Of a stretch of DNA of 64,000 nt, positions 22,360-32,536 are shown piece by piece. Every line of letters starts with the position of its first letter. Position 1 is the first letter of the stretch. Below the pieces are notes generated by a model. That model was not told the origin of the DNA, did no database searches, and was given only the letters and a program-made list of their open reading frames with translations. Source of the DNA: Shewanella olleyana (GTDB taxonomy: Bacteria; Pseudomonadota; Gammaproteobacteria; Enterobacterales; Shewanellaceae); contig NZ_JAKILD010000016.1 in assembly GCF_023283825.1 (NCBI RefSeq), positions 58,331 through 122,330 on the forward strand. The letters run 5' to 3'. The position numbers were made by a program, and so were the translations under genes.

Positions 22360-23721
22360 TCACTTTGTTTCAAATAATGCCATTGCCTCAATATGATGAG
22401 TTTGAGGAAACATATCTAGCATAGTGAGCCGCTTTAATTTGTACCCTTGTTCGATTAACACTTGGCTGTCTCGCGCTAAACTTGCAGGGTTACAAGACAC
22501 ATAAACCACTTTTTTAGGCTTCATTTTTGAAAGCCACTGTAAACTTTCATAAGCGCCCGCTCTAGCAGGATCAAGTAATAACTTATCAATACGTCCAAGC
22601 CACTTGGCTTCTGATAAATCAGCACTTAAATCGGCATGAAAGAAACTTAAGTTAGTAAGCTTATTATCTAAGGCATTTTGTTTAGCTTGAGCGACCATTT
22701 CAGGCACTCCTTCAACACCAATGACATCGGCAGCTTGGGTAGCAAGAGGTAAGCTAAAGTTACCGACACCACAAAACAGGTCTAATATTCGCTCGTTTGC
22801 TTGTGGCTCGAGCCACTCTATCGCTTGTGCCACCATTAGCTCATTAATATCTGCATTGACCTGAACAAAATTGCCAGGGCTAAAGCGGCAATCAACTTGG
22901 CCATCAGCTAAACTATACTGTGGCAGCTTGATATCTGCGTCTTCGCTAGAACCCGTTGTAGAATGTAATGAATGAATCGCACTGTCATTGTCTTGCACTA
23001 ACAAATTAATATTATGGCTTTTAGCAAAGCTAACTAATAACTGCTGATCGCCCAGCTTAAGCTGCTTAGTTATTCTCAGCACAGCAAACAAGCCATTTTC
23101 AGCTTCTGTGAGCTCCAAATGGCCTAATGTGGTTTTAGCTTGCAACTGATTAAGTAACTCAGTGAAAGGCGTGATGAGCACCGACAATGATTTTGCCAAT
23201 ACATCACATTGTTTGATTTGCACAATATCGCTACTGTTAGCCGCGCGAAACCCTAACTGTAAGGTTTTCGACTTTTTATCAAACAAAGTAGCTAAGCGAG
23301 CACGGCGACGGTAATGCCACTCATTGCCAGTAACCGCTGCTGTCACTATCGATTCATCAACCTTAGTTGCCAGCTTGCTGATTAAATTAGTTAGAGCTGA
23401 TTGTTTATGCTCACGTTGGGCTTCAATGCTCATATGCTGTAAATCACAGCCGCCACATTGGTGATAATGTTGGCACTGGGCGTTAACCCGACTGGCTGTT
23501 GGATGGTCAACTTTTATTAATTTTGCTTTCGCATATTTCTTCTTTTGTTCGGTTAGTTGAGCTGTCACCGTTTCACCAGGAAGCGCACCCGGTACAAACA
23601 CGACTTTCCCGTTATGCTGTGCAATACCTGCACCGAGGTGATCGAGTTGTGATACCGTTAAACTCAACTTTGCGGATAACTGCTTAGTCTTGTTTGGTTT
23701 TGCTTTAAAAAATTGCGCCAT
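22360..23721 (-). CDS. rlmD: 23S rRNA (uracil(1939)-C(5))-methyltransferase RlmD
   Basis: RlmD methylates U1939 of 23S rRNA with SAM and carries a [4Fe-4S] cluster. The 453-residue protein has a TRAM RNA-binding domain (about 15-75), the cluster cysteines C83, C89 and C92 in [10 protein letters not shown] with a fourth in IKQCDVL, the SAM motif [15 protein letters not shown], and the catalytic cysteine in [13 protein letters not shown]. barA begins divergently 101 bp away, the same arrangement as in Escherichia coli. Confidence 0.96.
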   Translation of the reverse strand: MAQFFKAKPNKTKQLSAKLSLTVSQLDHLGAGIAQHNGKVVFVPGALPGETVTAQLTEQKKKYAKAKLIKVDHPTASRVNAQCQHYHQCGGCDLQHMSIEAQREHKQSALTNLISKLATKVDESIVTAAVTGNEWHYRRRARLATLFDKKSKTLQLGFRAANSSDIVQIKQCDVLAKSLSVLITPFTELLNQLQAKTTLGHLELTEAENGLFAVLRITKQLKLGDQQLLVSFAKSHNINLLVQDNDSAIHSLHSTTGSSEDADIKLPQYSLADGQVDCRFSPGNFVQVNADINELMVAQAIEWLEPQANERILDLFCGVGNFSLPLATQAADVIGVEGVPEMVAQAKQNALDNKLTNLSFFHADLSADLSEAKWLGRIDKLLLDPARAGAYESLQWLSKMKPKKVVYVSCNPASLARDSQVLIEQGYKLKRLTMLDMFPQTHHIEAMALFETK

Positions 23722-23822
23722 TTTGGCCTCTGGTTTTGAATAAATTACTGGTCAAGAGTGCTGTGTTTCTGGCAGTCTAGACAACATAATTGATAAAAGT
23801 CTTTAGGAATAATAACTTCACG

Positions 23823-26651
23823 ATGAATAATGCTAACAACATGACCAAATACAGCCTCCGTTCATGGGTGCTGGTACTTGCGTTAGCACCTACTGTCATG
23901 GTGGGTATTCTACTTGGAAGTTACTTCACCATAAACCGTTTTTATGAACTTGAAGAAACCTTAATCGCTCAAGGTCGAAGTATTGTAGAACCTTTAGCCA
24001 TTGCGAGTGAATTTGGATTAGTCACCGAAGATAGAGAAGCCAGTAAACGCTTATTAGCTGCATCACAACTTAATCATTCAGCATTAATCCACTCTATTGC
24101 AATTTTCGACATCGACAACCAGTTATTTGTCACCTCTCATTACCACAAAGATTTTGAAAGCATGCGCTACACCAGAGCGCTTGAATCCTTGATTGCCAGC
24201 CAATATGAAACCATAGACGACACTATGGTTATTCGAGTACCGATCATTTCTCATACGGGTGTCAATCAGCGCAATAATAATTACATTACCAATTCCTCCC
24301 CGACTCAAACTGCCGCGCCAACGCTGACAAATGCTGAAGGCCAGCAAATCCTTGGCTATATTTCTATTCTACTGAATAAAGAAAATGCCTTACTAGAGCA
24401 GCATCGCGCCGCCATTGCAGCGTTTGTGATAGTACTAATTGGTGTGCAGTTAAATCTATTTTTTACTTTTAGGTTGGTAAAACACGTTAACTACCCGATT
24501 ACCGAAATGGTTAGGGTGGTGGCAAAAATCCGTGAAGGTAAGCTTGATACCAGATTAGATGGCCAACTCATTGGTGAATTAGATTTATTAAAACGTGGTA
24601 TTAATGCCATGGCGAGCTCATTGTCTGAATATCATGATGAAATGCAGCAAAACATCGACCAAGCCACTTCAGATTTGCGAGAAACCTTAGAACAAATTGA
24701 AATTCAAAACGTTGAATTAGATTTAGCCAAAAAACGTGCCCTAGAAGCCAGCAGAATTAAATCCGAGTTCTTAGCTAATATGTCCCATGAACTACGAACG
24801 CCTCTTAATGGTGTCATCGGTTTCTCGAGACAATTAATCAAAACGCCTTTGCATTCAAGCCAGCTTGATTACATTAAAACCATTGAACGCAGTGCCAGTA
24901 ACTTACTCGGTATCATTAACGATATTCTGGACTTCTCTAAACTTGAAGCGGGTAAAATGGTACTTGAAAAAATGCCATTCGCACTTCGAGAAACGATTTC
25001 AGAAACCGTCAGTATTGTCTCAGGCAGTGCCCAACAGAAAAACATCGAATTGGTTATTGATATCGATGATAACGTGCCAGAAAGTGTCAGCGGTGATGCT
25101 ATGCGTGTTGGTCAAATCATGACTAACTTGATTGGTAATGCGATTAAATTTACTGACCATGGCAGCGTGGTATTAAAAATTCATCTTGTTGGTCAAAAAG
25201 ATGAAAGCATTACATTGCGCTGTGAAGTCATTGATACAGGTATTGGCATTGACGAAAGTCAGCAAGAATATTTATTCCAAGCATTTGGTCAGGCAGATTC
25301 TTCAATTTCCAGACGCTTTGGCGGTACAGGTCTTGGCTTAGTGATTACTAAACGCCTAATTAATCAGATGGGGGGACAAATTGGTTTTACATCAACACCC
25401 AATAAAGGCTCAACCTTCTGGTTTATGCTGCCGTTAGAATTAAGTCAATTTCATATTGGTGAAGTGCTGCATCTCGAAACATTAAGAGATAAGACCCTAT
25501 TATTGTTTGAAACTCGTGAATTAACTCGTGATACTTTCAATCGTCGCTTTGAAGCGTGGGGACTGCACTTAACCTCGGTAGGACAAGTAAATCATCTGGA
25601 AACGACGCTTTCATCAAGCCAAGTACACTATGATTATATCCTCATTAGTTGTCACGGTTTTAACGATGAAGAACAGTTGCTCGAATTTTTGAAAATTGCC
25701 AGAGAGAAAACCGCTTGTTTAGTATTACTGCATGACTGTATTGAGCAACAAGAGATTCTCAATAAAGCCTTACGCCCAAATACTGACATATTGATGAGTA
25801 TGCCAATCAGTGACTACGATTTAGCCAATCAACTTATTCATCCACCAACCCAAACGGCGTTGCTAACTGAAATAAACCAAGACGTTGTTTATGAGCGCAA
25901 GAACTTAAGTGTATTGGCTGTCGATGACAATTTAGCTAACTTAAAGCTTATCGACACCCTGTTAAAAGAGATTGTGGTCAATGTTATCTCTGTCAACAAT
26001 GGCGACGATGCCGTTAAATATGCCAAGCAACAGACGTTTGATGTCATCTTTATGGATATTCAAATGCCTGGCACAGATGGGATTACAGCCACTAAGTTTA
26101 TTCGCCAAGAATCACTCAATCGAAACACTCCTATCATTGCTGTTACCGCTCACGCTATTGCAGAAGAGCGTGAATTGATTTTAGGCAGTGGTATGGATGG
26201 ATACTTACCTAAACCCATTGATGAAGCAGCTCTAAAAGGCGTCATCAACCGCTGGATAAGCAAACCTAAATTTACTCATTTTGATATGCACACGCTTAAT
26301 TGGGAGCTGTGTTTAGCCCAAACCAATCAAAAGCCAGATTTAGCGATTGAAATGCTGCAAATGTTGGTGACTTCATTACCAGAGAGTGTCAGCAATATTG
26401 AAACTGCGATGAAAGAGGCTGATAGCGATCTAATGTTGCAAACAGTTCATAAGCTTCATGGCGCAAGCTGCTACTGCGGCGTCCCTAATACCCAAAAGCT
26501 TTGCCAAGAGATAGAGTCAGCCCTGAAGAAAAAAATTAGCCTTGATGATCTAGAACCGGAAATACTAGAGTTACTTGATGAGCTAACTAAGGTAGAATCA
26601 GCAGCAAATCAAGTGATATCACAGTTATCAGCGGATGTTCCCAATGAGTAA
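23823..26651 (+). CDS. barA: Hybrid sensor histidine kinase BarA
   Basis: BarA/GacS is an inner-membrane tripartite kinase that phosphorylates the response regulator UvrY/GacA, which controls Csr small RNAs. The 942-residue chain has a membrane helix near 15-40, a periplasmic sensor, a second helix near 195-215, HAMP, HisKA with the phosphorylated His near 322 (MSHELRTPLNG), the ATPase (MTNLIGNAIKFTD, GTGLGL), a degenerate receiver lacking the Asp, a true receiver with Asp near 745 (IFMDIQMPG), and an HPt domain with His near 875 (TVHKLHG). The ATG at 23823 is preferred; the frame also opens at a TTG (23790) with no ribosome site. No uvrY is in the window. Confidence 0.95.
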   Translation: MNNANNMTKYSLRSWVLVLALAPTVMVGILLGSYFTINRFYELEETLIAQGRSIVEPLAIASEFGLVTEDREASKRLLAASQLNHSALIHSIAIFDIDNQLFVTSHYHKDFESMRYTRALESLIASQYETIDDTMVIRVPIISHTGVNQRNNNYITNSSPTQTAAPTLTNAEGQQILGYISILLNKENALLEQHRAAIAAFVIVLIGVQLNLFFTFRLVKHVNYPITEMVRVVAKIREGKLDTRLDGQLIGELDLLKRGINAMASSLSEYHDEMQQNIDQATSDLRETLEQIEIQNVELDLAKKRALEASRIKSEFLANMSHELRTPLNGVIGFSRQLIKTPLHSSQLDYIKTIERSASNLLGIINDILDFSKLEAGKMVLEKMPFALRETISETVSIVSGSAQQKNIELVIDIDDNVPESVSGDAMRVGQIMTNLIGNAIKFTDHGSVVLKIHLVGQKDESITLRCEVIDTGIGIDESQQEYLFQAFGQADSSISRRFGGTGLGLVITKRLINQMGGQIGFTSTPNKGSTFWFMLPLELSQFHIGEVLHLETLRDKTLLLFETRELTRDTFNRRFEAWGLHLTSVGQVNHLETTLSSSQVHYDYILISCHGFNDEEQLLEFLKIAREKTACLVLLHDCIEQQEILNKALRPNTDILMSMPISDYDLANQLIHPPTQTALLTEINQDVVYERKNLSVLAVDDNLANLKLIDTLLKEIVVNVISVNNGDDAVKYAKQQTFDVIFMDIQMPGTDGITATKFIRQESLNRNTPIIAVTAHAIAEERELILGSGMDGYLPKPIDEAALKGVINRWISKPKFTHFDMHTLNWELCLAQTNQKPDLAIEMLQMLVTSLPESVSNIETAMKEADSDLMLQTVHKLHGASCYCGVPNTQKLCQEIESALKKKISLDDLEPEILELLDELTKVESAANQVISQLSADVPNE

Positions 26652-27255
26652 TAAACCCGGCTTTTTTAAACGTTTAAAAGCGTTATCTTTACCTCAAAAG
26701 CAATTATTTGCTACCGCACTTTGCCAGCGCATGCTACCTAACTACCAATTGTTTTCAGAAGTATGCGAGTTTGGTGAGCCAAAAATGTTAAGCACGGTAT
26801 TGGACTTGCTTTGGCAGTCGCAGTACGACAAAAAACTTAAGTTTAACTACGACATTCACTTACAGCGTCTTGAAGATAACACACCCGAACCAAGTGATTT
26901 TGAAGCATACGGAGTGTACCCAGCGATGGATGCAGCGGTTGCTTTAACAACGCTTCTGGGTGGAATTCAAGGAAAAATAGAAGAAGACATTACTAATATC
27001 AGTAAACTGTCTTCAAGCACCGTCGCTAATTATATTGAAGCCATTAGCGTAGAAGAGTTACAAGACGAACTAAATGAAGAAGTCGTTGAAGAATTTGTTT
27101 TCAATCATCCAGTGATGCAAGAAGAAAAAGAACTTCAAGGAATGCTGCTAGATATTATCGAGAGCAACCCTAAAATTTCGGCTGAATTCATTAAAGAACT
27201 TCGAAAAGAAATTGTTGATGCGGGTGTTTCAAATATTGGGATTAGCGCTCAGTAA
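26644..27255 (+). CDS. YjaG/DUF416 family protein
   Basis: The 203-residue cytosolic protein matches the DUF416 (YjaG) family through FFKRLKALSLPQKQLFATALCQRMLPNY at the start and the YGVYPAMDAAVALTTLL segment. Its function is unknown. The ATG at 26644 has a weak GCGGA upstream; another ATG lies at 26635. Either way it overlaps the end of barA, so the two are translationally linked. The acidic helical C-terminal third (about 130-200) follows the conserved part. It is followed by a possible terminator at 27304. Confidence 0.85.
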   Translation: MSNKPGFFKRLKALSLPQKQLFATALCQRMLPNYQLFSEVCEFGEPKMLSTVLDLLWQSQYDKKLKFNYDIHLQRLEDNTPEPSDFEAYGVYPAMDAAVALTTLLGGIQGKIEEDITNISKLSSSTVANYIEAISVEELQDELNEEVVEEFVFNHPVMQEEKELQGMLLDIIESNPKISAEFIKELRKEIVDAGVSNIGISAQ

Positions 27256-27303
27256 GTCGCTCAGTAAGTAATAGAAAGTTACTCTGTTTATTGAGAAAAA
27301 TTG

Positions 27304-27332
27304 TGGGAGTGGTGCCAGCAACACTCCCTTTA
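27304..27332 (+). terminator. Possible terminator after yjaG
   Basis: A 7-bp stem (GGGAGTG / CACTCCC) with a 10-base loop is followed by a short TTTAAT tract. It lies about 50 bp past the gene. The remaining 280 bases to the next gene show no other clear signal. Confidence 0.5.
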
Positions 27333-27611
27333 ATCCTTTCAAAGCCCTTTCATCATCTAAAGTAAGACCTTAATCGCATTTTATTTCACGCAATTTCTAG
27401 TAGACTCATTTAGTACCATCGCTATTAAATGCGATTACTCAGTCAAATTATAGCCAATAATTTTTTGTAACCATCTACTGTTTATTGATGGTTTTACGCT
27501 TTAATTTCATTTTAACTTTTACAATGTTCAGCTTGTGTACTTTAAGCTTGAGCTGCTTAAAATAGCTCGCCACTAGCGCCTATCACTTTACTCATTAATA
27601 AGGATTGAGGG

Positions 27612-28577
27612 ATGCCCAGTATTCTTACCCCTCTTATTGCCGTTTTCGGTATTATGCTTTTAGGCTTTATTATACAAAAGCTTAAAGTCTTACCTCATGA
27701 TACCGACTTTACTCTTAATGAATATGTTTATTATGTTGCCTTCCCTGCTATATTGTTTATTGCCTTAGCTGAAACTGACATCGATGAAATTTTGCAATGG
27801 GGATTTATTTTCTCATTTGGCCTTGCCATGGTAGTAACCTATTTTGTCACAGCTGTCATCTCGTTATCGGCTGATAAAAAGCAACCTGCATTAGCTGCAA
27901 TTAGGGGGCTTAATACCAGTTTTGGTAATACTGCCTTTATTGGGATCCCCTTGATGATGATGCTATACCCTGGCGATAATCACGCAGTAACTGCTGCGGC
28001 CATTGCCAGTTTATTATCTATTGTGATGTTTGCCTTTGCGATGGTCAGTATGGAGCTGGCCATTAATAAGCAGCAAAAACACCATCCAGTGATTATTATG
28101 CTCAACGCTCTCATTAGTAACCCAATTGTCATTGGTTGTGCCCTAGGGGTTGCAGCCTCCGCAGTTAAACTCCCTATACCAGATAGTCTTAGCATGATGA
28201 TGCGACTTATTGGCAACACATCGAGCCCTTGTGCACTGTTCGCTATTGGTATGGTGTTAGCAAAAGCAATGCACGGCGGCGCTGAACCCGCATTACCGAG
28301 GCGGCATATCGCTATCGAAATGACTGTGCTCAATATTTTAAAACTGGTATTCCAGCCCGTTATCGCCTATTTCTTATTGCGATATTTCGGCGTCGATACT
28401 GAACTTCTCATTATGGGTGTTATTCTTGCTGCACTACCCTCTGCGGCAAGTGTTTACTTACTCGCTCAACGTTACCAAACCTATGCATTAGCTAGCGCTA
28501 AATGCATTCTTATCAGTACCATTGCCACTTTTATAACCTTGCCTATCATTGAAAAACTACTACACGGCTTAAGTTAA
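27612..28577 (+). CDS. AEC-family (auxin efflux carrier) permease
   Basis: The 321-residue protein is almost entirely hydrophobic with about ten membrane helices in two groups of five. It has the AEC hallmarks: FGIMLLGFIIQKL at the start, YVAFPAILF in the first half, TSFGNTAFIGIPLM (the conserved substrate-site asparagine region), and LPSAASVYLLAQRY near the end. Members export or import dicarboxylates such as malate or malonate in bacteria; the substrate here is unknown. It is an independent gene between yjaG and recN. Confidence 0.88.
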   Translation: MPSILTPLIAVFGIMLLGFIIQKLKVLPHDTDFTLNEYVYYVAFPAILFIALAETDIDEILQWGFIFSFGLAMVVTYFVTAVISLSADKKQPALAAIRGLNTSFGNTAFIGIPLMMMLYPGDNHAVTAAAIASLLSIVMFAFAMVSMELAINKQQKHHPVIIMLNALISNPIVIGCALGVAASAVKLPIPDSLSMMMRLIGNTSSPCALFAIGMVLAKAMHGGAEPALPRRHIAIEMTVLNILKLVFQPVIAYFLLRYFGVDTELLIMGVILAALPSAASVYLLAQRYQTYALASAKCILISTIATFITLPIIEKLLHGLS

Positions 28578-28639
28578 ATAAGCTTTTAAAAGGTGGTTCA
28601 CCGACTATAAATTCGGCAAACAAAATATCTAACCAGCAC

Positions 28640-28681
28640 TTTACTGTATAAAAAAACAGTGTACACTGTTTGTAGATACAG
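28640..28681 (+). promoter_or_regulatory. recN control region with two LexA boxes
   Basis: Box 1 (28644-28659) is CTGTATAAAAAAACAG and box 2 (28666-28681) is CTGTTTGTAGATACAG; both fit CTG-N10-CAG exactly. Their starts are 22 bp apart, about two helical turns, so two LexA dimers would lie on the same face. A weak promoter, TTTACT (28640-28645) with TACACT (28662-28667) at 16-base spacing, is overlapped by both boxes. Confidence 0.88.
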
Positions 28682-28713
28682 TGGTTTGATGATTATTCAC
28701 ACAAGGATTGATT

Positions 28714-30372
28714 ATGCTTTGCCAATTAAGCATTAATAATTTCGCGATTGTACGTTTTCTAGAGCTCGACTTTAAAGCCGGCATGACCAGTATTACTGGC
28801 GAAACAGGCGCAGGTAAATCCATCGCAATAGACGCATTAGGTCTCTGCCTTGGAAATCGTGCAGATGCTAATACGGTAAGACCTGGCGCTAGCAAAGCTG
28901 AGGTCAGTGCTCGCTTTACGCTAGATGATGTTCCTTTCGCCAAGCGCTGGCTTGAGGACAATGATCTTGATGTTGAAGAAGAATGTATTTTACGTCGAAC
29001 CATTAGTGCTGATGGCCGCTCTCGCGCCTACATAAACGGTAATCCAGTACCACTTTCTCAATTAAAAGCATTGGGGCAATTATTTGTTGGTATACATGGT
29101 CAACATGCACACCATGCAATGCTCAAAAGTGAGCATCAACTTACCCTACTCGACAGCTACGCAAACCATAAACTGTTGCTTGATAGCGTAAGTAAAAGCT
29201 ATCAACGCTGTAAAAATATCGAAAATGAACTAAAGCAATTACAGCAAAACCAACAAGAACGTATCGCAAGAAAGCAGCTGGTTCAGTATCAAGTTGAAGA
29301 GTTAGATGAATTCGCACTTTTACCTGGTGAATTTGAACAAATTGAGCAAGAGCATAAACGCTTAGCGAATGGCACCGACTTAATTGAAACTTGTCAAAAT
29401 ACCTTACAGCTCTTAAGTGAAGATGATGAACATAATGTTGAGTCACTACTTAACCGAGCTGTGGGATTTGCTGATAATTTACAAAGCTTTGACCCTAGCC
29501 TTAAAAATATCGCAGAAATGCTCAATGAAGCCTTAATACAGGTCCAAGAAAGTAGCAGTGAAGTACAAGATTACCTCAGTAGAATTGAACTCGACCCTGA
29601 GCATTTTGCCTTTCTTGAGCAACGTATTTCTAAAGCAATGCAACTGGCACGTAAACATCATGTACAAACCGAGCAACTTGCTGAGCATCATCAACAACTT
29701 AAAGCAGAACTCACAGAGTTAAGTAATGATGCTAGCCGCCTTGATGAAATACAGCAGCAAGTTGATGACAGTAAACAAGCCTATATCAAAAATGCTCAGA
29801 AACTCAGCCAGAGTCGCTTACGTTATGCTAAAGAGTTAAATAAACTGGTGACCCAATCGATTCATGAACTGAACATGCCAAAGGGAAAATTCAGCATTGC
29901 TGTTAATTTTAACCCTGACATCCAGTCATTATTAGGCAGTGATCAAATAGAGTTTCAGGTTGCCACTAACCCAGGCCAACCATTACAGCCCATTGCCAAA
30001 GTTGCCTCAGGAGGCGAGTTATCACGTATAGGGTTGGGGATTCAGGTTATAACCGCTAAAAAGGTTTCCACACCGACACTGATATTCGATGAAGTTGATG
30101 TGGGCATATCTGGCCCTACAGCCGCAGTGGTTGGCCGAATGCTAAGAAGCCTAGGGGAATCAACTCAGGTTATTTGCGTGACTCACTTACCGCAAGTTGC
30201 CGGTAATGGGCATCAGCATATGCTGGTGAATAAATTTACCAAAAGTGGCGGTACAGAAACCCAGATGAAGCCTCTCGATAAAGAGCAGCGTATTAGTGAG
30301 CTGGCAAGGTTACTTGCTGGTGATGTGATTACTGAAAATACCTTAGCGAATGCTAGAGAACTTTTGCATTAA
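28714..30372 (+). CDS. recN: DNA repair protein RecN
   Basis: RecN is an SMC-like ATPase acting in double-strand-break repair and is one of the strongest SOS genes. The 552-residue protein has Walker A GETGAGKSIAIDAL near 32-45, a long central coiled-coil region (about 150-380), the ABC-type signature VASGGELSRIGLGI, and Walker B TLIFDEVDVGISG. The ATG at 28714 has AAGGA six bases upstream and starts the conserved MLCQLSINNFAIV; the frame also opens at a TTG at 28708. Two LexA boxes lie 33-70 bp upstream. Confidence 0.97.
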   Translation: MLCQLSINNFAIVRFLELDFKAGMTSITGETGAGKSIAIDALGLCLGNRADANTVRPGASKAEVSARFTLDDVPFAKRWLEDNDLDVEEECILRRTISADGRSRAYINGNPVPLSQLKALGQLFVGIHGQHAHHAMLKSEHQLTLLDSYANHKLLLDSVSKSYQRCKNIENELKQLQQNQQERIARKQLVQYQVEELDEFALLPGEFEQIEQEHKRLANGTDLIETCQNTLQLLSEDDEHNVESLLNRAVGFADNLQSFDPSLKNIAEMLNEALIQVQESSSEVQDYLSRIELDPEHFAFLEQRISKAMQLARKHHVQTEQLAEHHQQLKAELTELSNDASRLDEIQQQVDDSKQAYIKNAQKLSQSRLRYAKELNKLVTQSIHELNMPKGKFSIAVNFNPDIQSLLGSDQIEFQVATNPGQPLQPIAKVASGGELSRIGLGIQVITAKKVSTPTLIFDEVDVGISGPTAAVVGRMLRSLGESTQVICVTHLPQVAGNGHQHMLVNKFTKSGGTETQMKPLDKEQRISELARLLAGDVITENTLANARELLH

Positions 30373-30493
30373 TAACGACTCATTAGGGCTTCTCATTAGA
30401 AAAGACTTAAATAGGGTCATTAAATTAATATAGCAGCTATCTAGTAGCACCTTACTTGTAGCGTCTAAATGTTGTCACCTAGGTTTAGCTCAT

Positions 30494-30525
30494 AAAAAAA
30501 GCTCACGTTAACGTGGGCTTTTTTT
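30494..30525. terminator. Terminator between convergent recN and pgpA
   Basis: An 8-bp stem with one G-T pair (AGCTCACG / CGTGGGCT) and loop TTAA is flanked by an A-run and a T-run, so it can serve both directions. It is about 120 bp past recN. Confidence 0.85.
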
Positions 30526-30575
30526 ATTCTTCACTGCCTAGCTTTTAAGTTAGCCACAGTAGATTTCAATACTGT

Positions 30576-31067
30576 TTACACAAAATAATAAATAGCTTGT
30601 AAACACACTAGCGCAAAGATGCCAGCAAGCACATCGTCAATCATAATGCCAAAACCGCCGTGAACTTTGGCATCTAACCAACGGATAGGCCAAGGTTTTA
30701 GAATGTCGAAGAAACGAAATAATGCAAAACCAATCACTAACCATATCAAGCCAGCAGGAGCCGCAACCATGGTAATCATCAATCCTGCTACTTCATCCCA
30801 AACGATGGCGCCATGGTCATGTACGCCCATGTCCTTTGCGGCTTTATCACAAATGTAAAAGCCCACAAGCGTACTGATAACCGTGATAATAATAAATGCG
30901 GTTAAGCTCAAATGCCCCATTAAATAAACCAATGGAACAGCTGCAAGGGTACCAAACGTACCAGGTGCTTTAGCTGCTAAACCACTACCAAATCCTAACG
31001 CTAAAAAGTGCACCGGATTTTTTAAAGAGAGTTTTAATACTGCTGGATCAGTTGATAATAAATTCAT
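30576..31067 (-). CDS. pgpA: Phosphatidylglycerophosphatase A
   Basis: PgpA removes phosphate from phosphatidylglycerol phosphate in the inner membrane to give phosphatidylglycerol. The 163-residue protein has the family motifs LGFGSGLAAKAPGTFGTLAAVPL at the N-terminus and VWDEVAGLMITM, FALFRFFDILKPWPI and GGFGIMIDDVLAG, with four likely membrane helices. Its start overlaps the thiL stop by one base (TAATG), so it is translated with thiL; this gene pair is conserved in gammaproteobacteria. Confidence 0.96.
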   Translation of the reverse strand: MNLLSTDPAVLKLSLKNPVHFLALGFGSGLAAKAPGTFGTLAAVPLVYLMGHLSLTAFIIITVISTLVGFYICDKAAKDMGVHDHGAIVWDEVAGLMITMVAAPAGLIWLVIGFALFRFFDILKPWPIRWLDAKVHGGFGIMIDDVLAGIFALVCLQAIYYFV

Positions 31068-32023
31068 TAAAAATGCTCAAAATTTTTCGAGTCTAACTCA
31101 TAAGGTTGTCCATCAGATACCAATCGCAATTTATCACCAGCGCAAATTTGGCCAATTTTGACAAACTTAACACCAGCATGGATCAATGCCGTATCTAACG
31201 CACCACGCTGCGACTCTGGGACTGTGAATAATAGCTCATAATCTTCACCTCCGGTCAGTGCGTAGTTAATCGCATCCTTTTTACCTACTGACTCTAAGAG
31301 AGATTTAGACAAAGGTAACTCATTCACATCAATAATAGCACCGACGTCTGAGGCTTTTAAAACATGGTTAATATCTGAGTTTAATCCATCGGATAAATCA
31401 ATTGCACTTGACGCTAGTGTGCGCAGAGCTTGGCCTGCAATGATCCTTGGGGTTGGATGGTAATGACGGTTAATCAAAAACTCTTTGTATTGCGGATCAA
31501 CTTCTTTTTTGCCTAAAAGTAAATCAAGGCCTAAAGCTGAATCACCTAAAGTGCCAGTGACATAGATCCAATCACCTATCTTAGCGCCGCCACGGGTCAA
31601 TGCTTTACCTGTTGGGACTTGACCATGGATAGTCACATTAATACAACGTGGGCCACGGGTTGTATCACCACCAATTAAACTAACGCTGTAATATTCTGCC
31701 GCTTCAAACAAACCTTCACTGAAGTCTTGTAGCCATTGATTATCTACATCGGGTAAGGTTAACGCTAATGTCATCCAAGCAGGATCTGCGCCCATTGCCG
31801 CTAAATCTGACAAATTAACAGCCACAGCTTTATAACCTAACTCATGAGCTGGCATGGTTGGCAAGAAGTGGACGTTTTCTACGAGCGTGTCGCATGAAAT
31901 TGCGATAGATTTGTCTTCTGCTGGTTGCACGAGTGCGCAATCATCGCCGATACCGAGATGAACATCGCGGCGCTGTTGGCCTTTATCACGGAAAAATTGT
32001 TCAATAAGTTGGAATTCTTTCAC
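31067..32023 (-). CDS. thiL: Thiamine-monophosphate kinase
   Basis: ThiL phosphorylates thiamine monophosphate to the active diphosphate. The 318-residue protein has the PurM-like signatures GIGDDCALVQ, AISCDTLVENVHF, GYKAVAVNLSDLAAMGA, SLIGGDTTRG, and AIDLSDGLNSDI. The start is taken as a GTG at 32023, which begins the conserved KEFQLIEQFF; the frame extends 63 bases further to an ATG but that would add an untypical N-terminus. It ends overlapping pgpA. A terminator-like hairpin separates it from nusB. Confidence 0.94.
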   Translation of the reverse strand: MKEFQLIEQFFRDKGQQRRDVHLGIGDDCALVQPAEDKSIAISCDTLVENVHFLPTMPAHELGYKAVAVNLSDLAAMGADPAWMTLALTLPDVDNQWLQDFSEGLFEAAEYYSVSLIGGDTTRGPRCINVTIHGQVPTGKALTRGGAKIGDWIYVTGTLGDSALGLDLLLGKKEVDPQYKEFLINRHYHPTPRIIAGQALRTLASSAIDLSDGLNSDINHVLKASDVGAIIDVNELPLSKSLLESVGKKDAINYALTGGEDYELLFTVPESQRGALDTALIHAGVKFVKIGQICAGDKLRLVSDGQPYELDSKNFEHF

Positions 32024-32084
32024 GATAAATCTGGTACGGTTGCCCGCCCACCTATATGTTTTATAGAAGTATCTTAAGCCATAC

Positions 32085-32113
32085 AAAAACGGTATCCGAA
32101 GATACCGTTTTCA
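32085..32113 (-). terminator. Terminator-like hairpin after nusB
   Basis: A perfect 11-bp stem (AAAACGGTATC / GATACCGTTTT) with the tetraloop CGAA ends in a T-run on either strand. It lies just past the nusB stop and may separate or attenuate thiL-pgpA from the rib-nusB transcript. Confidence 0.8.
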
Positions 32114-32117
32114 TTCA

Positions 32118-32522
32118 TTACTTGCGAGTAACAAGCTTATCTAGCATACCATTGACAAACTTATGGCTGTCGTCAGCACCAAACGCTTTCGCTAATTCGA
32201 TACCTTCGTTGATAGCCACTTTATATGGCACATCTTTACGATAAGTTAATTCATATGCAGCTAAGCGCACAATGGCTTTTTCAACTGGAGATACATCTTC
32301 AATATCACGATCTAAGTGAGGTTTTAGAAGATCATCAAGTTGAGTTGCTTTCGTGGCTACACCTGATAGCAATTCACGAAAATAAGCTACATCAACACCG
32401 TTAATGTTTTGCTCAGTTAAAAATTCATGTTCAACATCAGCAACGTTATTCTTGCTTAATTGCCACGAATAAATAGCTTGAACAGCTAAACGGCGTGCCT
32501 TACGGCGCTCTGAAGGCTTCAT
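32118..32522 (-). CDS. nusB: Transcription antitermination factor NusB
   Basis: NusB binds boxA RNA with NusE (S10) and supports antitermination in rRNA operons. The 134-residue all-helical protein starts [21 protein letters not shown] and has [28 protein letters not shown] and the C-terminal [11 protein letters not shown]. It follows ribH by 14 bp, the standard ribH-nusB pair. Confidence 0.97.
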   Translation of the reverse strand: MKPSERRKARRLAVQAIYSWQLSKNNVADVEHEFLTEQNINGVDVAYFRELLSGVATKATQLDDLLKPHLDRDIEDVSPVEKAIVRLAAYELTYRKDVPYKVAINEGIELAKAFGADDSHKFVNGMLDKLVTRK

Positions 32523-32536
32523 TACTTTTCCTACTA

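Noticed and set aside
32024..32086. N-terminal extension of ThiL from an upstream ATG
   Set aside because: The added residues overlap the hairpin region after nusB and are not part of the family; the GTG at 32023 starts the conserved sequence.
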